Position numbers and translations under genes: made by a program. Shown here piece after piece: positions 11,458-20,718 of a DNA stretch of 64,000 nucleotides. The notes below the pieces were generated by a model. That model made no database searches. It worked only from the letters and a program-made list of their open reading frames with translations, and was not told the DNA's origin. The first letter of the stretch is position 1. Each line of letters starts with the position of its first letter. Origin of the DNA: Anatilimnocola floriformis (GTDB taxonomy: Bacteria > Planctomycetota > Planctomycetia > Pirellulales > Pirellulaceae); NCBI RefSeq assembly GCF_024256385.1, contig NZ_JAMLFW010000001.1:3906001-3970000 (forward strand), read 5' to 3'.

Positions 11458-11490
11458 AAGCGGTTGCGGAGCATTTCATCGCAACCGCTT
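11458..11490. other. Perfect 11-bp hairpin after the Dabb gene
   Basis: AAGCGGTTGCG (11458-11468) and its exact complement CGCAACCGCTT (11480-11490) flank an 11-nt loop. There is no T-run after it on either strand, so it is only a possible transcription end for the Dabb gene. Confidence 0.5.
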
Positions 11491-11618
11491 GTCGAGATTG
11501 TGGATAGTGGCGAATTAGACCACGTGCCATTCTGCCGCACCCACCCAATTGGGCGGTCTCGCAGGAGTAGATGTTGCTGACGGCGGTTTAGCCACTAGGT
11601 AAGATGGCTCCTTCGGCT

Positions 11619-11647
11619 GAGCTCGTCCTTCCAGATAGGGCGAGCTC
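11619..11647. other. 10-bp hairpin upstream of rpe
   Basis: GAGCTCGTCC (11619-11628) can pair with GGGCGAGCTC (11638-11647) across a 9-nt loop, with one T-G wobble. It lies about 145 nt before the rpe start. Whether it acts in the rpe leader is unknown. Confidence 0.35.
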
Positions 11648-11791
11648 GCCAACATGCTCAGGACGCTGTGGGATGGATTGCCCAGCGGATGATGAGCGTG
11701 ATTCAGCAACGTTGGCCGGATGGCCGAAGTGGCGACGCCAGTTACTGCGAGTTCGCAGGCCTGCTAGCAGCCACGTGGCAATCCGCAGTAT

Positions 11792-12478
11792 ATGTCCGCA
11801 AGCATCGCCATTGACTCTCTCCCAACGGTCCAGCCCATCGTGCTGCCGTCGTTGTTGCAGTGCGACTTCGCCAATCTCGAGCGCGAAGTGCGAACGCTGG
11901 AAGAAGCCGGTGTGCAGGCGCTGCATCTCGATGTGATGGACGGCTCTTTCGTTCCGAACTTGTCGTACGGCATGCCCATTGTGGCAGCCCTGCGAAAGGT
12001 CACACGCCTGCCGCTCGACGTTCATCTGATGATCGAACAGCCGCAGCGGTATTTGCGGCAATTCGCTGAAGCGGGTGCCGATCTCCTTACATTTCACATC
12101 GAAGCGGCTCCGGAAGCGGGTCCGCTGATCGATGAAATTCACTCGTTGGGTGTGAAAGCAGGGCTCGCCCTGAACCCAGCCACTCCCCTTGGCACGCTGG
12201 ATGCATTTCTGGGGGATATCGATCTGGCGCTCGTCATGAGCGTGCCTGCCGGTTTCGGCGGGCAGAAGTTTCATGAGAACGCGTTAGAGAAACTGCAATC
12301 GCTTCGTAGTCGGGTTCGGCCCGAAGTGATTTTGGAGGTGGATGGCGGCGTGAATGCGTCGACCATCGCCCGTTGTGCACAGGCTGGCGCTCGCTGGTTT
12401 GTGGTGGGTTCGGCAATTTTCGGACAGCCCAGTTACGGCGATGCTGTTCGCAACCTGACCCACTTGGCAAGTCTTTAG
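11792..12478 (+). CDS. rpe: Ribulose-phosphate 3-epimerase
   Basis: 228 residues, normal for the family. It interconverts ribulose 5-phosphate and xylulose 5-phosphate in the pentose phosphate pathway. Visible signatures are 'LPSLLQCDFANL' (substrate-binding Ser and the first acidic region), 'LHLDVMDGSFVPNLSYG' (metal-binding His and catalytic Asp, residues ~46-62), 'LDVHLMI' (metal His), 'MSVPAGFGGQKF' (phosphate loop) and 'LEVDGGVN' (second catalytic Asp). All key residues are present. No Shine-Dalgarno site is seen before ATG. Its stop TAG is overlapped by the AGGAGG that could serve the next gene, suggesting one transcript. Confidence 0.95.
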   Translation: MSASIAIDSLPTVQPIVLPSLLQCDFANLEREVRTLEEAGVQALHLDVMDGSFVPNLSYGMPIVAALRKVTRLPLDVHLMIEQPQRYLRQFAEAGADLLTFHIEAAPEAGPLIDEIHSLGVKAGLALNPATPLGTLDAFLGDIDLALVMSVPAGFGGQKFHENALEKLQSLRSRVRPEVILEVDGGVNASTIARCAQAGARWFVVGSAIFGQPSYGDAVRNLTHLASL

Positions 12479-12498
12479 GAGGCTCATACCGATCCTGT

Positions 12499-13161
12499 AT
12501 GGTTCGAATCCTGTTGATCCGTTCCGCTGCGACCGACTTTGATGAACAAGGTCGCATCAAGGGAACTCTCGATCTTCCTCTCTCCGACGTGGGCACGGCT
12601 CAAGCCGCTCGTTTGATTAACGAAGTCCAAGCGGTTGAGTTCGATTACCTGTATTCGTCGACGTGTCGTTGTGCGGTCGAAACCGCCAACCAACTGGGCA
12701 CTAGCCGCAAAATGAAGGTGCGGCAGCTTGCCGATTTTCAGAACGTCGATCATGGTCTGTGGCATGGCAAGCTCGTCGACGAGCTGAAGCAAACCCAGCC
12801 GCGGATTTATCGCCAGTTGCAAGAACACCCCGAAACCGTTTGCCCGCCCGAAGGCGAACCCCTGGGCATGGCCCAAGCGCGAGCCAAAGTTGCCGTCGAT
12901 CGCCTGGTGCGAAAGCATCGCCGCGGCACCATCGCCCTCGTGTTGCCCGAACCGTTTTACAGCCTCGTCAAACAGATTCTGGCCCCGGCTGCCGAGCTCG
13001 GCGACCTGTGGAAGGCCGAGTGCCAATGCGGCGGTTGGCAGCTGATTGATCTCGAACAAGAAGAGTTACAACGCGTCGTGCTGGCACCGGCTGCTGCCAT
13101 TTCGGCTGCTGTCAGTGGCGGAGCAGCCGTGATGACCGGCCTGCTGTTTGGCCGATATTGA
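12499..13161 (+). CDS. Histidine-phosphatase-superfamily protein lacking the catalytic histidines (probable pseudoenzyme)
   Basis: 220 residues. The fold signature of phosphoglycerate-mutase-like enzymes is clear: 'ILLIRSAATDFDEQGRIKGTLDLPLSDVGTAQA' (landmarks: LLIR, G-R-I-K-G, D-L-P-L-S, G-T-A-Q-A-A) and 'FDYLYSSTCRCAVETA'. In the normal motif R-H-G the histidine takes the phosphate; here residues 8-10 read R-S-A. The second catalytic histidine (usually SHG near the C-terminal third) is also absent; the place reads 'VLPEPFYSLV' (~148-157). The usual catalytic Glu region reads 'DHGLWHG'. It is therefore probably not a phosphatase or mutase but a binding or regulatory protein. It follows rpe by 20 bp and ends in a C-terminal Ala/Gly-rich segment that might be membrane-associated. 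Confidence 0.75.
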   Translation: MVRILLIRSAATDFDEQGRIKGTLDLPLSDVGTAQAARLINEVQAVEFDYLYSSTCRCAVETANQLGTSRKMKVRQLADFQNVDHGLWHGKLVDELKQTQPRIYRQLQEHPETVCPPEGEPLGMAQARAKVAVDRLVRKHRRGTIALVLPEPFYSLVKQILAPAAELGDLWKAECQCGGWQLIDLEQEELQRVVLAPAAAISAAVSGGAAVMTGLLFGRY

Positions 13162-13275
13162 TTAACCTGCGCTTGATGTGCGACATTTCGGATAGAAACA
13201 AACTTTTTGCTTGCCATGCTGCCACGGCAAGCGCATAGTCGGCCTTGATCGGCGGACCTGATTTTGGAGCAACAC

Positions 13276-14166
13276 ATGGCTTCTTCCGCACCGACCTCCA
13301 CCACTGCCCCGGCAGCCTCCTCTCCTGTCCCCTCGCAAACTTCCGAAAGCACCATGAAGCAGCGGACCAAGCGCGGCGTTCCCGAAGGTCTGTGGCAGCG
13401 CTGCCCAGGCTGCGGCGCGTCGATCTATAAGAAGGAAGCGGAGAAGAACCACAACGTCTGCCCGCAGTGCGAATACCACTTCTACGTTTCGGCGCCGGAG
13501 CGCGTCCAGCAGCTGTGCGACGAAGGGACGTTTGAAGAGTGGGACGCCCACTTGATGCCGACCGATCCGCTGCAATTCGCCGACTCGAAGCCGTACAAAG
13601 AACGCCTACTCGCCGAACAAAAACGAACCGGCATGACCGACGCTGCCGTAACCGGCGGCGGCATGATTCGCGCCCGCCGCGTAGCCGTGGGCGTGACCGA
13701 CTCGGCGTTCATCATGGGAAGCATGGGTTCGGTCGTTGGCGAACGGCTGGCCCGTCTCGTCGAACGTGCGACCGCGGAAAAGTTGCCGCTAATCATCGTC
13801 AGTGGTTCCGGCGGTGGAGCTCGTATGCACGAAGGCATCCTGTCGCTCATGCAAATGGCGAAGGTCTCGGCAGCGCTCGCGCGCTACGATCGCGCCGGCG
13901 GTTTGTTCATCTCGGTCCTCACCAATCCCACGATGGGCGGTGTCGCCGCGAGCTTTGCTTCGCTCGGCGATCTTGTGTTCGCCGAACCGAAAGCCCTCAT
14001 CGGTTTTGCTGGTCCGCGCACGATCAAAGCCACCATCCGCTTGGAACTGCCGAAGGGTTTTCAAACCAGCGAGTTCCTGCTGCAGCACGGCTTCGTCGAT
14101 CGCATCGTGCCGCGCACTCGACTGAAGAGTGAAATCGCCCGCGCGATTGATTACTGCGGCAAGTAG
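13276..14166 (+). CDS. accD: Acetyl-CoA carboxylase carboxyltransferase, beta subunit
   Basis: 296 residues from ATG 13276, which has GGAG 6 nt upstream; the frame could be opened at TTG 13264 but that is less likely. The enzyme transfers the carboxyl group from biotin-carrier protein to acetyl-CoA, making malonyl-CoA for fatty-acid synthesis, as a complex with AccA. The C4 zinc finger (CPGC and CPQC, residues ~42-64) is intact. It is followed by '[14 protein letters not shown]', '[11 protein letters not shown]', '[12 protein letters not shown]', '[13 protein letters not shown]' and 'IGFAGPRTI', the standard crotonase-fold core. The first ~30 residues are Ser/Ala/Pro-rich and poorly conserved. 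accA is not in this window. Confidence 0.95.
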   Translation: MASSAPTSTTAPAASSPVPSQTSESTMKQRTKRGVPEGLWQRCPGCGASIYKKEAEKNHNVCPQCEYHFYVSAPERVQQLCDEGTFEEWDAHLMPTDPLQFADSKPYKERLLAEQKRTGMTDAAVTGGGMIRARRVAVGVTDSAFIMGSMGSVVGERLARLVERATAEKLPLIIVSGSGGGARMHEGILSLMQMAKVSAALARYDRAGGLFISVLTNPTMGGVAASFASLGDLVFAEPKALIGFAGPRTIKATIRLELPKGFQTSEFLLQHGFVDRIVPRTRLKSEIARAIDYCGK

Positions 14167-14192
14167 ACCGCGCTCGAAATCATCGTTCTTCA

Positions 14193-14252
14193 ACACTCTG
14201 GCCTGACGCGAAGCGCGCACGTTCGCCTTCATTCTTACGCTTGCCAGAGTGT
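14193..14252. repeat. Inverted repeat after accD
   Basis: ACACTCTGGC (14193-14202) and its exact complement GCCAGAGTGT (14243-14252) lie 40 nt apart, with a GC-rich short hairpin between them. No T-run follows. It may be a transcript end or a protein-binding site; I cannot tell. Confidence 0.4.
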
Positions 14253-14424
14253 CGCTCGCTGCAAAATCGTAACGTCGCGCGAGTGCTTTGCCGGTTGCTC
14301 TTCTTGCCCGGCTCGCTATCCTGAAAGGTGTTGAAACAACTGTTGATCGCCTTCAGCCGTCTGTCGTTCTAAATCGACGTCGGCCGGAGCCCGCCTTTCC
14401 AACTCTCCGACTCGCTGGTGCATC

Positions 14425-16707
14425 ATGAAACGTTCTGGCTTCGTTGGCCTTTTCGTCGGCTGGCTGTTGATTGCTTCACTCGCTGCAACTTTTGCTGCCG
14501 CTCAGGAAGCGAAGACTGACGCCACGGCGAAAGCCGATCCGCTCGACTGGCCGTATTGGCGTGGACCAGAGTGGAACAGCATTTCGCGCGAGACCGGTTT
14601 GCCAGACACGATCAATCCTGGCGGCGGCGCGGGAAGCAACCTGGCTTGGAAGCGCGAAGACCTCGGCGGTCGCAGTACGCCGGTCGTGCTGCGCGGCAAA
14701 CTCTATTACCTCACGCGTCACAATCCAGGCACGAACAAAGAGTGCGAAAAGATCGTCTGCCTCGACGCAGCGACTGGCGAAACGAAGTGGGAGAGCATTC
14801 ACAACGTGTGGTCGAGCGATGTGCCCGACACGCGCGTCGGCTGGTCGAATGTCGTCGGCGATCCAGAGACCGGTTTTGTCTATGCTCTCGGCGCCAACGG
14901 TTTGTTCAAGTGTCTCGATGGCGAGAACGGCAAAATTCAGTGGCAGATTCCGCTGCATGAACAGTACGGCGTGCTCACAACCTATGGTGGTCGCACCAAC
15001 AGCCCGATCATTTGCGAAGACATGGTGATCTTCGGCAGCGTGATTATCGGTTGGGGTGAAATGGCTCAGCCGGCGCATCGCATTCTGGCCTTCGACAAAC
15101 GCAACGGCCAGGTTCGCTGGTTCATCAGCACGCGGCTGCGGCCCGAAGACACGATCTATAACAACCCGACCATCGCCGTGATCAAGGGCCAGAAGCTGAT
15201 GATCACCGGCGCTGGCGACGGCTGGGTGTATGGTATTCAGCCGCGCACCGGCAAAAAGGTGTGGGAATATCAGTTCTCGAAGCGCGGTTTGAATCTCGCT
15301 CCGACTGTCGACGGCGATGTCATTTACATGGCCCACAGCGAAGAGAATCCGCCGCCAGATGTGACCAAGGTCGGCGCGGTTGCAGCCCTCGATGGCACGC
15401 AAGAAGGCAACGTTTCGAAGACGGCTGAAATTTGGAAGACGCTCGAAATCGCCGACGGCAAGAGCTCGATCCTGAAAGTGAAAGACCGCCTTTACTGCCC
15501 CGATGACGGCGGCAAACTCTTCGTGCTCGATGCCAAAGATGGCGAAGAAGTTTGTAAGAAGATCGGCCTCGGCACGATCAACTTCGGCGCACCGGTATAC
15601 GCCGATGGCAAGATCTTCTACAGCGAGAAAAATGGTCGCTGGTACATCCTCACGCCGGACGAAACCAAAGGCGCGACTGGCTGGGAACGAACTGGCAAAG
15701 GCAAGACGAACGGCACCTTCAATCAGGGTGACGAATGCTGGGCTTCGCCCGTCGTTTCGCACGGCCGTCTGTATATTTTGACGACTGGAGCGCTCTACTG
15801 CTTCGAAGACAAAGCGAAGAAGAAGGGTGCCGATCCGCAGCCGCCGCAACCGCAAGAGTCGCCGGTTTCGGAAGACCAAACTCCAGCGCAACTGCAAATC
15901 GTGCCGGCCGAGTTGTTGCTCAAGCCGGGCGAAAAGCAAACGTACACGGCCCGCCTTTACAACGCCCGTGGTCAGTTCCTGAAGACCACCGAAGCCAAAT
16001 TCGCCGTTGATGCCAATGGTACGATCACCGAGGGTGGTGAGTTCACGGCAGCCACCGATGCCAAGCACGTCGCAGCCATCGTCACAGCGAGCGTCGGTGA
16101 GTTGAAAGCGCGGGCTCGCGTTCGCATCATTCCGCCGCTGCCATGGAAGTTCGACATGGAAGGGCTGACCGATGCTCCAATCACTTGGATCGGTGCTCGC
16201 TATCGTCATCAGCTCCGCAAGGGTCCCGATGGCAACAGCTTCCTCGCGAAGATCACGACTATTCCCAAGGGAACACGCAGCCGTGCATCGCTCGGTCCAT
16301 CGGATCTGCACGACTACACCATCCAAGCCGATATGCTGCCGCACGAACTCGACAAGAAACAGCCTGACATGGGCCTCATCGCTCAAGGCTATACCTTCGA
16401 GATCTCGGGCGAGCGAAACCTGCTGCAGATCGGCAGTTGGATCTCACACGACAAGCGTTACTTCGCGACCAAGAAGTTTGAGTTGGAACCCGGCAACTGG
16501 TACACGCTCAAACTGCAAGCCGCGAATGTCGATGGCCAAGCCGTGGTAAAAGCGAAGGTTTGGAAGCGGGCTGATAAGGAGCCGACCGAATGGTCGCTCG
16601 AGTTGACCGATCCGCAACCGAACAAGGTCGGCGCCCCCGGCCTCTTCGGCAACGCCACGAATGCGGAAGTGTTCATCGACAATGTGACCGTGACACCGAA
16701 TAATTAA
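14425..16707 (+). CDS. Secreted PQQ-type beta-propeller protein with C-terminal domain
   Basis: 760 residues. An N-terminal signal peptide is clear (MKRSGF, then GLFVGWLLIASLAATFAAA, cleavage near AQEAK). 'DWPYWRGPEWNSISRETGLP' is the usual opening of planctomycete propeller proteins of this kind. From ~residue 80 to 470 come repeated blades with the pattern 'xxYxLDAxTGExxWE' (for example CLDAATGETKWE, AFDKRNGQVRW, GIQPRTGKKVWEY, VLDAKDGEEV), as in PQQ-dependent dehydrogenases and BamB. There is no sign of the PQQ-binding Cys-Cys or catalytic residues, so the propeller is probably a scaffold. After a Pro/Gln-rich linker (~475-495) a beta-rich domain follows. Probably periplasmic or secreted. 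A second propeller gene follows after 122 bp. Confidence 0.85.
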   Translation: MKRSGFVGLFVGWLLIASLAATFAAAQEAKTDATAKADPLDWPYWRGPEWNSISRETGLPDTINPGGGAGSNLAWKREDLGGRSTPVVLRGKLYYLTRHNPGTNKECEKIVCLDAATGETKWESIHNVWSSDVPDTRVGWSNVVGDPETGFVYALGANGLFKCLDGENGKIQWQIPLHEQYGVLTTYGGRTNSPIICEDMVIFGSVIIGWGEMAQPAHRILAFDKRNGQVRWFISTRLRPEDTIYNNPTIAVIKGQKLMITGAGDGWVYGIQPRTGKKVWEYQFSKRGLNLAPTVDGDVIYMAHSEENPPPDVTKVGAVAALDGTQEGNVSKTAEIWKTLEIADGKSSILKVKDRLYCPDDGGKLFVLDAKDGEEVCKKIGLGTINFGAPVYADGKIFYSEKNGRWYILTPDETKGATGWERTGKGKTNGTFNQGDECWASPVVSHGRLYILTTGALYCFEDKAKKKGADPQPPQPQESPVSEDQTPAQLQIVPAELLLKPGEKQTYTARLYNARGQFLKTTEAKFAVDANGTITEGGEFTAATDAKHVAAIVTASVGELKARARVRIIPPLPWKFDMEGLTDAPITWIGARYRHQLRKGPDGNSFLAKITTIPKGTRSRASLGPSDLHDYTIQADMLPHELDKKQPDMGLIAQGYTFEISGERNLLQIGSWISHDKRYFATKKFELEPGNWYTLKLQAANVDGQAVVKAKVWKRADKEPTEWSLELTDPQPNKVGAPGLFGNATNAEVFIDNVTVTPNN

Positions 16708-16829
16708 GGTCATTCGCGATGGTGCTACTCAAGAGCAGCACTTGTTTCTGAGCTCACTAATTTGAATTTCAAACCCGCCCGCGGCGGCGCGCCGGGTAAT
16801 GATGAAAAGTGCTTTGTAGGGAGAGCGCG

Positions 16830-19178
16830 ATGCAACGAACCAATGCCATGGTGGCGATTTTCAGCAGCCTATTTCTGGGCGCGGTGGCGGCAACCTTCAT
16901 TCCAGGCTGCCAGCCGAACAAGCCAGGCCCGGCGCTGACCACCGACTCCGGTAGCACCACCACCGAAGGCGATCGCAAGCCGGCTGAGAAACCCAAGCCG
17001 ACCGAAAAACCGCTCGACCCGGTCGATATGCCGCCGCCGAAGCCGACTCTCGGCGAACCAATGCCGCCGCAAGAAGGGCTGAAGAAGGAAGAAGAAAAGA
17101 AGGCCGAAGAAAAGGCTGTTGAAGCAGTCAAGCCGGCCGAAGTCAAACCGGCCGAAGTGAAGCCCGCCGAAGAGGCTAAACCTGCTGAGGCTCCAAAGCC
17201 TGCTGAAGAAGCCAAGCCGGCGGAAACGCCGAAGCCGGATCAAGTCGTGGCGCTCGCTCCTAACCCGCCCGCCGGCGATCCTAAAGTTCTCACCGACAAT
17301 CCCGTGATGAAAAAGGGAGACTGGGGTCAGTGGGGCGGCAACTCGATGCGCAACAACGTGCCGATCACCGATGTGGCGCCCATGGAGTTTGCTCCCGGCA
17401 AGTTCGATCGCAAGACCGGCGCTTGGGACAGCAAGAAGGCAAAGAACATCAAGTGGGTCGCCACGCTCGGTAGCCAGTCGTATGGCAACACCATCGTCGG
17501 TCACGGCAAAGTGGTGCTTGGGACGAACAACAGCAACGGTTATTTGAAGCGTTATCCCGCCGATGTCGATCTCGGCTGCTTGGTGGCCTTTGATGAAAAG
17601 ACCGGCAAGTTTCTCTGGCAACACAGCAGCGAAAAGCTGCACACCGGCCGCGTTCACGATTGGCCGCTGATGGGTATTTGCTGCTCACCCATGATCGAAG
17701 GGAACCGCCTGTGGTTCGTAACGAGCCGCGGCGAAGTGAAGTGCCTCGATACCGAAGGGATGCTCGACGGTAAGGACGACGGCCCGGTCACTCGCGAACC
17801 GGCCCGTATTTTTGACGTCGTCCGCGCCGACGAAGCCGCCGATGACAAGCTCGGCGGCATCTTGAAAGAACTCGAAGGTGGCAAGCTCTCGGCCGACTTG
17901 CGAGCTCGCTTTGCGACGGCAGGTGCGGAACTCGACGCTGCCGATCCCGAGCTGAAGCTCGACGAAAAAGTGAAAGCTCCCGCCAAGAAGTGGAACTTCA
18001 AAGCCAAGTCGAACGGCATTGAACGAGAGTTCTACCTGATGCTCGCTGGTCCGCGCTTGAGCGCGTTCCGCATCACGACGGCTGACGACAAAGACGAAGC
18101 CGACGTGATCTGGTCTTACGACATGATGAAGAATCTCGGCACGAGCCAGCACAACATGTGCAGCTGCTCGGTCACGACTTGGGGCGATTTGCTCTTCGTG
18201 AACAGCAGCAACGGCGTGGATGAATCGCACCTCGTCGTGCCTGCTCCCGATGCCCCCAGCTTCATCTGCATGGACAAGAACACGGGCGAGGTTTATTGGA
18301 CCGACAACAGCCCGCGCGATCTGATCCTGCACGGTCAATGGTCATCGCCCACGGTGGCAATTCTCGGCGGCGAAGCTCAAGTTCTGTTCGGCGGCGGCGA
18401 CGCCTGGCTGTACAGCTTCAAAGCCAACAAGGGAAAAGACGGCAAGCCGGAGCTCCTCTGGAAGTTTGACTGCAATCCCAAGGACAGCATTCTGGAACTT
18501 GGTGGCCGCGGCACGCGAAACGACATCATTTGCACGCCGGTGGTTTACGACAACAAAGTCTATTTCGCCACCGGCCAGGATCCGGAGCACGGCGAAGGGT
18601 TGGGTATTTTCTGGTGCATCGATCCGCTGAAGCGCGGCGACATCAGCGAGAAAATCGTAAAGAATCGCGACCCCGCCAAGAACCCTGTCGCTCGCAAGCG
18701 GATCCAAGCCGCGGTGGAGGAAGAAGGGGATGTCATCGAAGATAACCCCAACAGCGGCGTGGTCTGGAAGTTCACCGAGTACGACTGGGACGGCAACGGT
18801 GAGATCGACGACTTCCTCGAGAAGTTTCACCGCGCGATCAGCACGCCAGTGATTAAAGATGGCTTGATCTTCATTCCTGATTTCAGCGGTTTGTTCCACT
18901 GCATCGATGCCAAGACCGGCAAGGTTTATTGGGCGTACGACATGCTCGCCGCGGCTTGGGGTTCTCCCATGATTGCTGGCGATAAGGTCTACGTCGGCGA
19001 CGAGGACGGCGACATCACGGTCTTCGAAGTAAAGAAGGAACCACACGATCCAGTTGCCGAAATCAACATGCTAAACAGCGTCTACAGCACGCCGATCATT
19101 GCGAACGGCGTGATGTATATCGCCAACAAGGACCACGTCTTCGCGATCCAAGAACCAGTTGGCGGCGAAGAAAAGTAA
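16830..19178 (+). CDS. Lipoprotein with Pro/Glu/Lys-rich spacer and PQQ-type beta-propeller
   Basis: 782 residues from ATG 16830, which follows AGGGAG with a 6-nt spacer; the GTG at 16809 is less likely. A signal peptide ending in the lipobox 'FIPGC' (Cys ~28) predicts a lipid anchor. Residues ~30-155 are a low-complexity spacer of KPAE/KPAEV repeats, probably a wall-spanning tether. The rest is a beta-propeller with blades such as 'FDEKTGKFLWQHSS', 'CMDKNTGEVYW' and 'CIDAKTGKVYWAYDM', and the acidic loop 'DWDGNGEIDDF', which resembles a calcium-binding loop. It is a paralogue of the preceding gene and probably shares its transcript. The domain calls are solid; a binding or scaffold role in the cell envelope is inferred. 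Confidence 0.85.
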   Translation: MQRTNAMVAIFSSLFLGAVAATFIPGCQPNKPGPALTTDSGSTTTEGDRKPAEKPKPTEKPLDPVDMPPPKPTLGEPMPPQEGLKKEEEKKAEEKAVEAVKPAEVKPAEVKPAEEAKPAEAPKPAEEAKPAETPKPDQVVALAPNPPAGDPKVLTDNPVMKKGDWGQWGGNSMRNNVPITDVAPMEFAPGKFDRKTGAWDSKKAKNIKWVATLGSQSYGNTIVGHGKVVLGTNNSNGYLKRYPADVDLGCLVAFDEKTGKFLWQHSSEKLHTGRVHDWPLMGICCSPMIEGNRLWFVTSRGEVKCLDTEGMLDGKDDGPVTREPARIFDVVRADEAADDKLGGILKELEGGKLSADLRARFATAGAELDAADPELKLDEKVKAPAKKWNFKAKSNGIEREFYLMLAGPRLSAFRITTADDKDEADVIWSYDMMKNLGTSQHNMCSCSVTTWGDLLFVNSSNGVDESHLVVPAPDAPSFICMDKNTGEVYWTDNSPRDLILHGQWSSPTVAILGGEAQVLFGGGDAWLYSFKANKGKDGKPELLWKFDCNPKDSILELGGRGTRNDIICTPVVYDNKVYFATGQDPEHGEGLGIFWCIDPLKRGDISEKIVKNRDPAKNPVARKRIQAAVEEEGDVIEDNPNSGVVWKFTEYDWDGNGEIDDFLEKFHRAISTPVIKDGLIFIPDFSGLFHCIDAKTGKVYWAYDMLAAAWGSPMIAGDKVYVGDEDGDITVFEVKKEPHDPVAEINMLNSVYSTPIIANGVMYIANKDHVFAIQEPVGGEEK

Positions 19179-19211
19179 GCGGTCCTATTCCCTTAGAACC
19201 AAGATAGTCTC

Positions 19212-19580
19212 ATGAAGCGCATTCTCGATATCGGCAACTGCTCTCACGACTTTGGTCTCATCAGCGGCATGCTGCGAAAGCAGTTTGCCGCCGAGGTCGT
19301 GCAGTGCCATGGGCCGGATGATTCGCTCGATGCGCTCCGCCATGGCCAGTTCGATTTGGTCCTGGTCAATCGTCAGCTCGATCAGGATTACAGCAGCGGC
19401 CTCGATATCATTCAGACGATCAAGGCCGATCCACAGTTGTCTTCGATTCCCGTGATGATGGTAACCAACTACGCCGAGCATCAGGCTCAAGCAGTCGCTT
19501 CCGGCGCACTTCCCGGCTTCGGAAAGCGCGAACTGTATACCGATCAAACGCAACAGCGACTTGGCGCGGTTCTCTCGTAA
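19212..19580 (+). CDS. Stand-alone receiver-like domain lacking the phosphoacceptor aspartate
   Basis: 122 residues, the size of one CheY-like receiver. The order of elements fits ('MKRILDIGNC', 'FDLVLVNRQL', 'GLDIIQTIKADPQLSSIPVMMVTNYA'), including the conserved Thr/Ser region. But the site normally holding the phosphorylated Asp reads LVN (Asn 53), and the acidic pair after strand 1 is missing. It should not be phosphorylated in the usual way. It lies 33 bp after the propeller lipoprotein gene and is convergent with the outer-membrane gene that follows. It may act as a constitutive binding domain. The receiver assignment is fair; loss of the site is seen directly. Confidence 0.65.
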   Translation: MKRILDIGNCSHDFGLISGMLRKQFAAEVVQCHGPDDSLDALRHGQFDLVLVNRQLDQDYSSGLDIIQTIKADPQLSSIPVMMVTNYAEHQAQAVASGALPGFGKRELYTDQTQQRLGAVLS

Positions 19581-19590
19581 GAGTTCGTTT

Positions 19591-20544
19591 TTAGAATCGC
19601 GATACGAGCCCGGCCCCCGCGAAGAGATCCACCGCGGCGGCGCTCACTCCCTTGCCGATCCGCACATCGAGTTGCAAATTGTTCGACACGCTATAGGTCA
19701 GCCCGGCATCGAGATAATGTTCGGTGCGGGCCGTGTCGGCGCCGGCGGGTGAGAAGACAAACCACTCGGTATACATGCCGAGTTTCTCGGCCAGCGAATA
19801 GCCGATCGTCCACGACTGGGCAAACTCGGTGTACTCGTTGCCGGTCGTTGGATCCACCGACAAATTCAGCTGCGTGCTACCGGCCGTCGTCAGGAAGTCG
19901 TTGATCTCCCAGCCGTAGAGCCAGTTCACGCCGGGCAACACGCGGTTCGCGCTGAACGCGCTTCCCAGCGGCACGCTCATTTGCGGCATGAGTGCCATCT
20001 CGGGCAGAATGCCTTGCTGTGGCGTGAGTCCGAGCTTGAGGCCGACGTACAGATCGTCGAAGCCCGACGTTTGTATTCCCACGCCGCCGGTTCGCAATTG
20101 TTCACGACCGAAGTTCCAAGCAATCCGCAGTTCCAACCAATCGGCAAGCACGCCGATTCGCAGCAGCATCTCGGGCAACGAATGGCCATCGAAACTCGTC
20201 GCGCCATCGTTGTCGTGAAAGTACGTGTAACCCATTTCGAGCTGACACACGCCGCGGCCCACCGTGCACGAAGCCTCGGTGAAGTCGGGCCGATCGCTGG
20301 CCAGCGGTTCGTCCCAACCGGGCGGCCCGCCAATCTGCTCGGCGCTAGAATTCCAGAGCATCAGCGTCTTGCGCTCGTTCGCCTCTTCGGCGTCTTGAAT
20401 GAAACGCACCGCGCTGAGGTCGATCGACGACTCGGCTGCTTCTTCGAGCGAAATCACTCGTCCGCGCGATCGCGCGATTGCTGGCAGTGACAACGTGAGC
20501 ACGCAAAGCAGGGATAGACTCGCGGCGGGCAGGATTCTCAACAT
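19591..20544 (-). CDS. Outer-membrane beta-barrel protein (MetA-pathway/transporter family, PF13557 type)
   Basis: 317 residues. A signal peptide is present (MLRILPAASLSLLCVLTLSLPAIARS). The landmark 'LASDRPDFTEASCTVGRGVCQLEMGYTY' (cited by SDRPDFTEA and QLE-GY-Y) is characteristic of the outer-membrane 'transporter' family PF13557. The remainder alternates polar and hydrophobic residues as in beta strands and ends with an aromatic residue (VSRF), a common outer-membrane ending. The transported compound, if any, is unknown. It is convergent with the receiver-like gene, 10 bp apart. Confidence 0.75.
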   Translation of the reverse strand: MLRILPAASLSLLCVLTLSLPAIARSRGRVISLEEAAESSIDLSAVRFIQDAEEANERKTLMLWNSSAEQIGGPPGWDEPLASDRPDFTEASCTVGRGVCQLEMGYTYFHDNDGATSFDGHSLPEMLLRIGVLADWLELRIAWNFGREQLRTGGVGIQTSGFDDLYVGLKLGLTPQQGILPEMALMPQMSVPLGSAFSANRVLPGVNWLYGWEINDFLTTAGSTQLNLSVDPTTGNEYTEFAQSWTIGYSLAEKLGMYTEWFVFSPAGADTARTEHYLDAGLTYSVSNNLQLDVRIGKGVSAAAVDLFAGAGLVSRF

Positions 20545-20718
20545 GGGAACAGACCTCAGGTTCGCAACGTTAGTTTCATTGCCTTACTTCGGAGCAATGT
20601 GGAACGCCAAACTATTAATTTCAGGCCTGCGAATCTGTTTTTTTGACGACTCTAAAAAGCTAGCGCCAGCTGCTATCGGCACCCCGACACTCGGGGCGAT
20701 CTTTGCTACGATGGACTC

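Larger units (their letters stand above)
11399..11791. other. Intergenic region (393 bp) with two hairpins
   Basis: No gene is seen. Two hairpins stand out (11458-11490 and 11619-11647, listed separately). I looked for a tRNA or known riboswitch pattern before rpe and found none. Confidence 0.45.

Noticed and set aside
12500-12511. GGTTCGAATCC, the T-loop motif of tRNAs
   Set aside because: The flanking bases do not form a T-stem and no acceptor or anticodon arms surround it; it is the coding start of the phosphatase-like gene.
14476-16386. Long minus-strand frame (636 codons) opposite the first propeller gene
   Set aside because: It has no ribosome site or family signature and lies wholly antisense to a clear secreted protein; high GC makes such shadow frames common.
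20545-20718. Possible FMN riboswitch before ribE
   Set aside because: The conserved AGGGTCTTCGGGGCAGGGTG-like core is not present.
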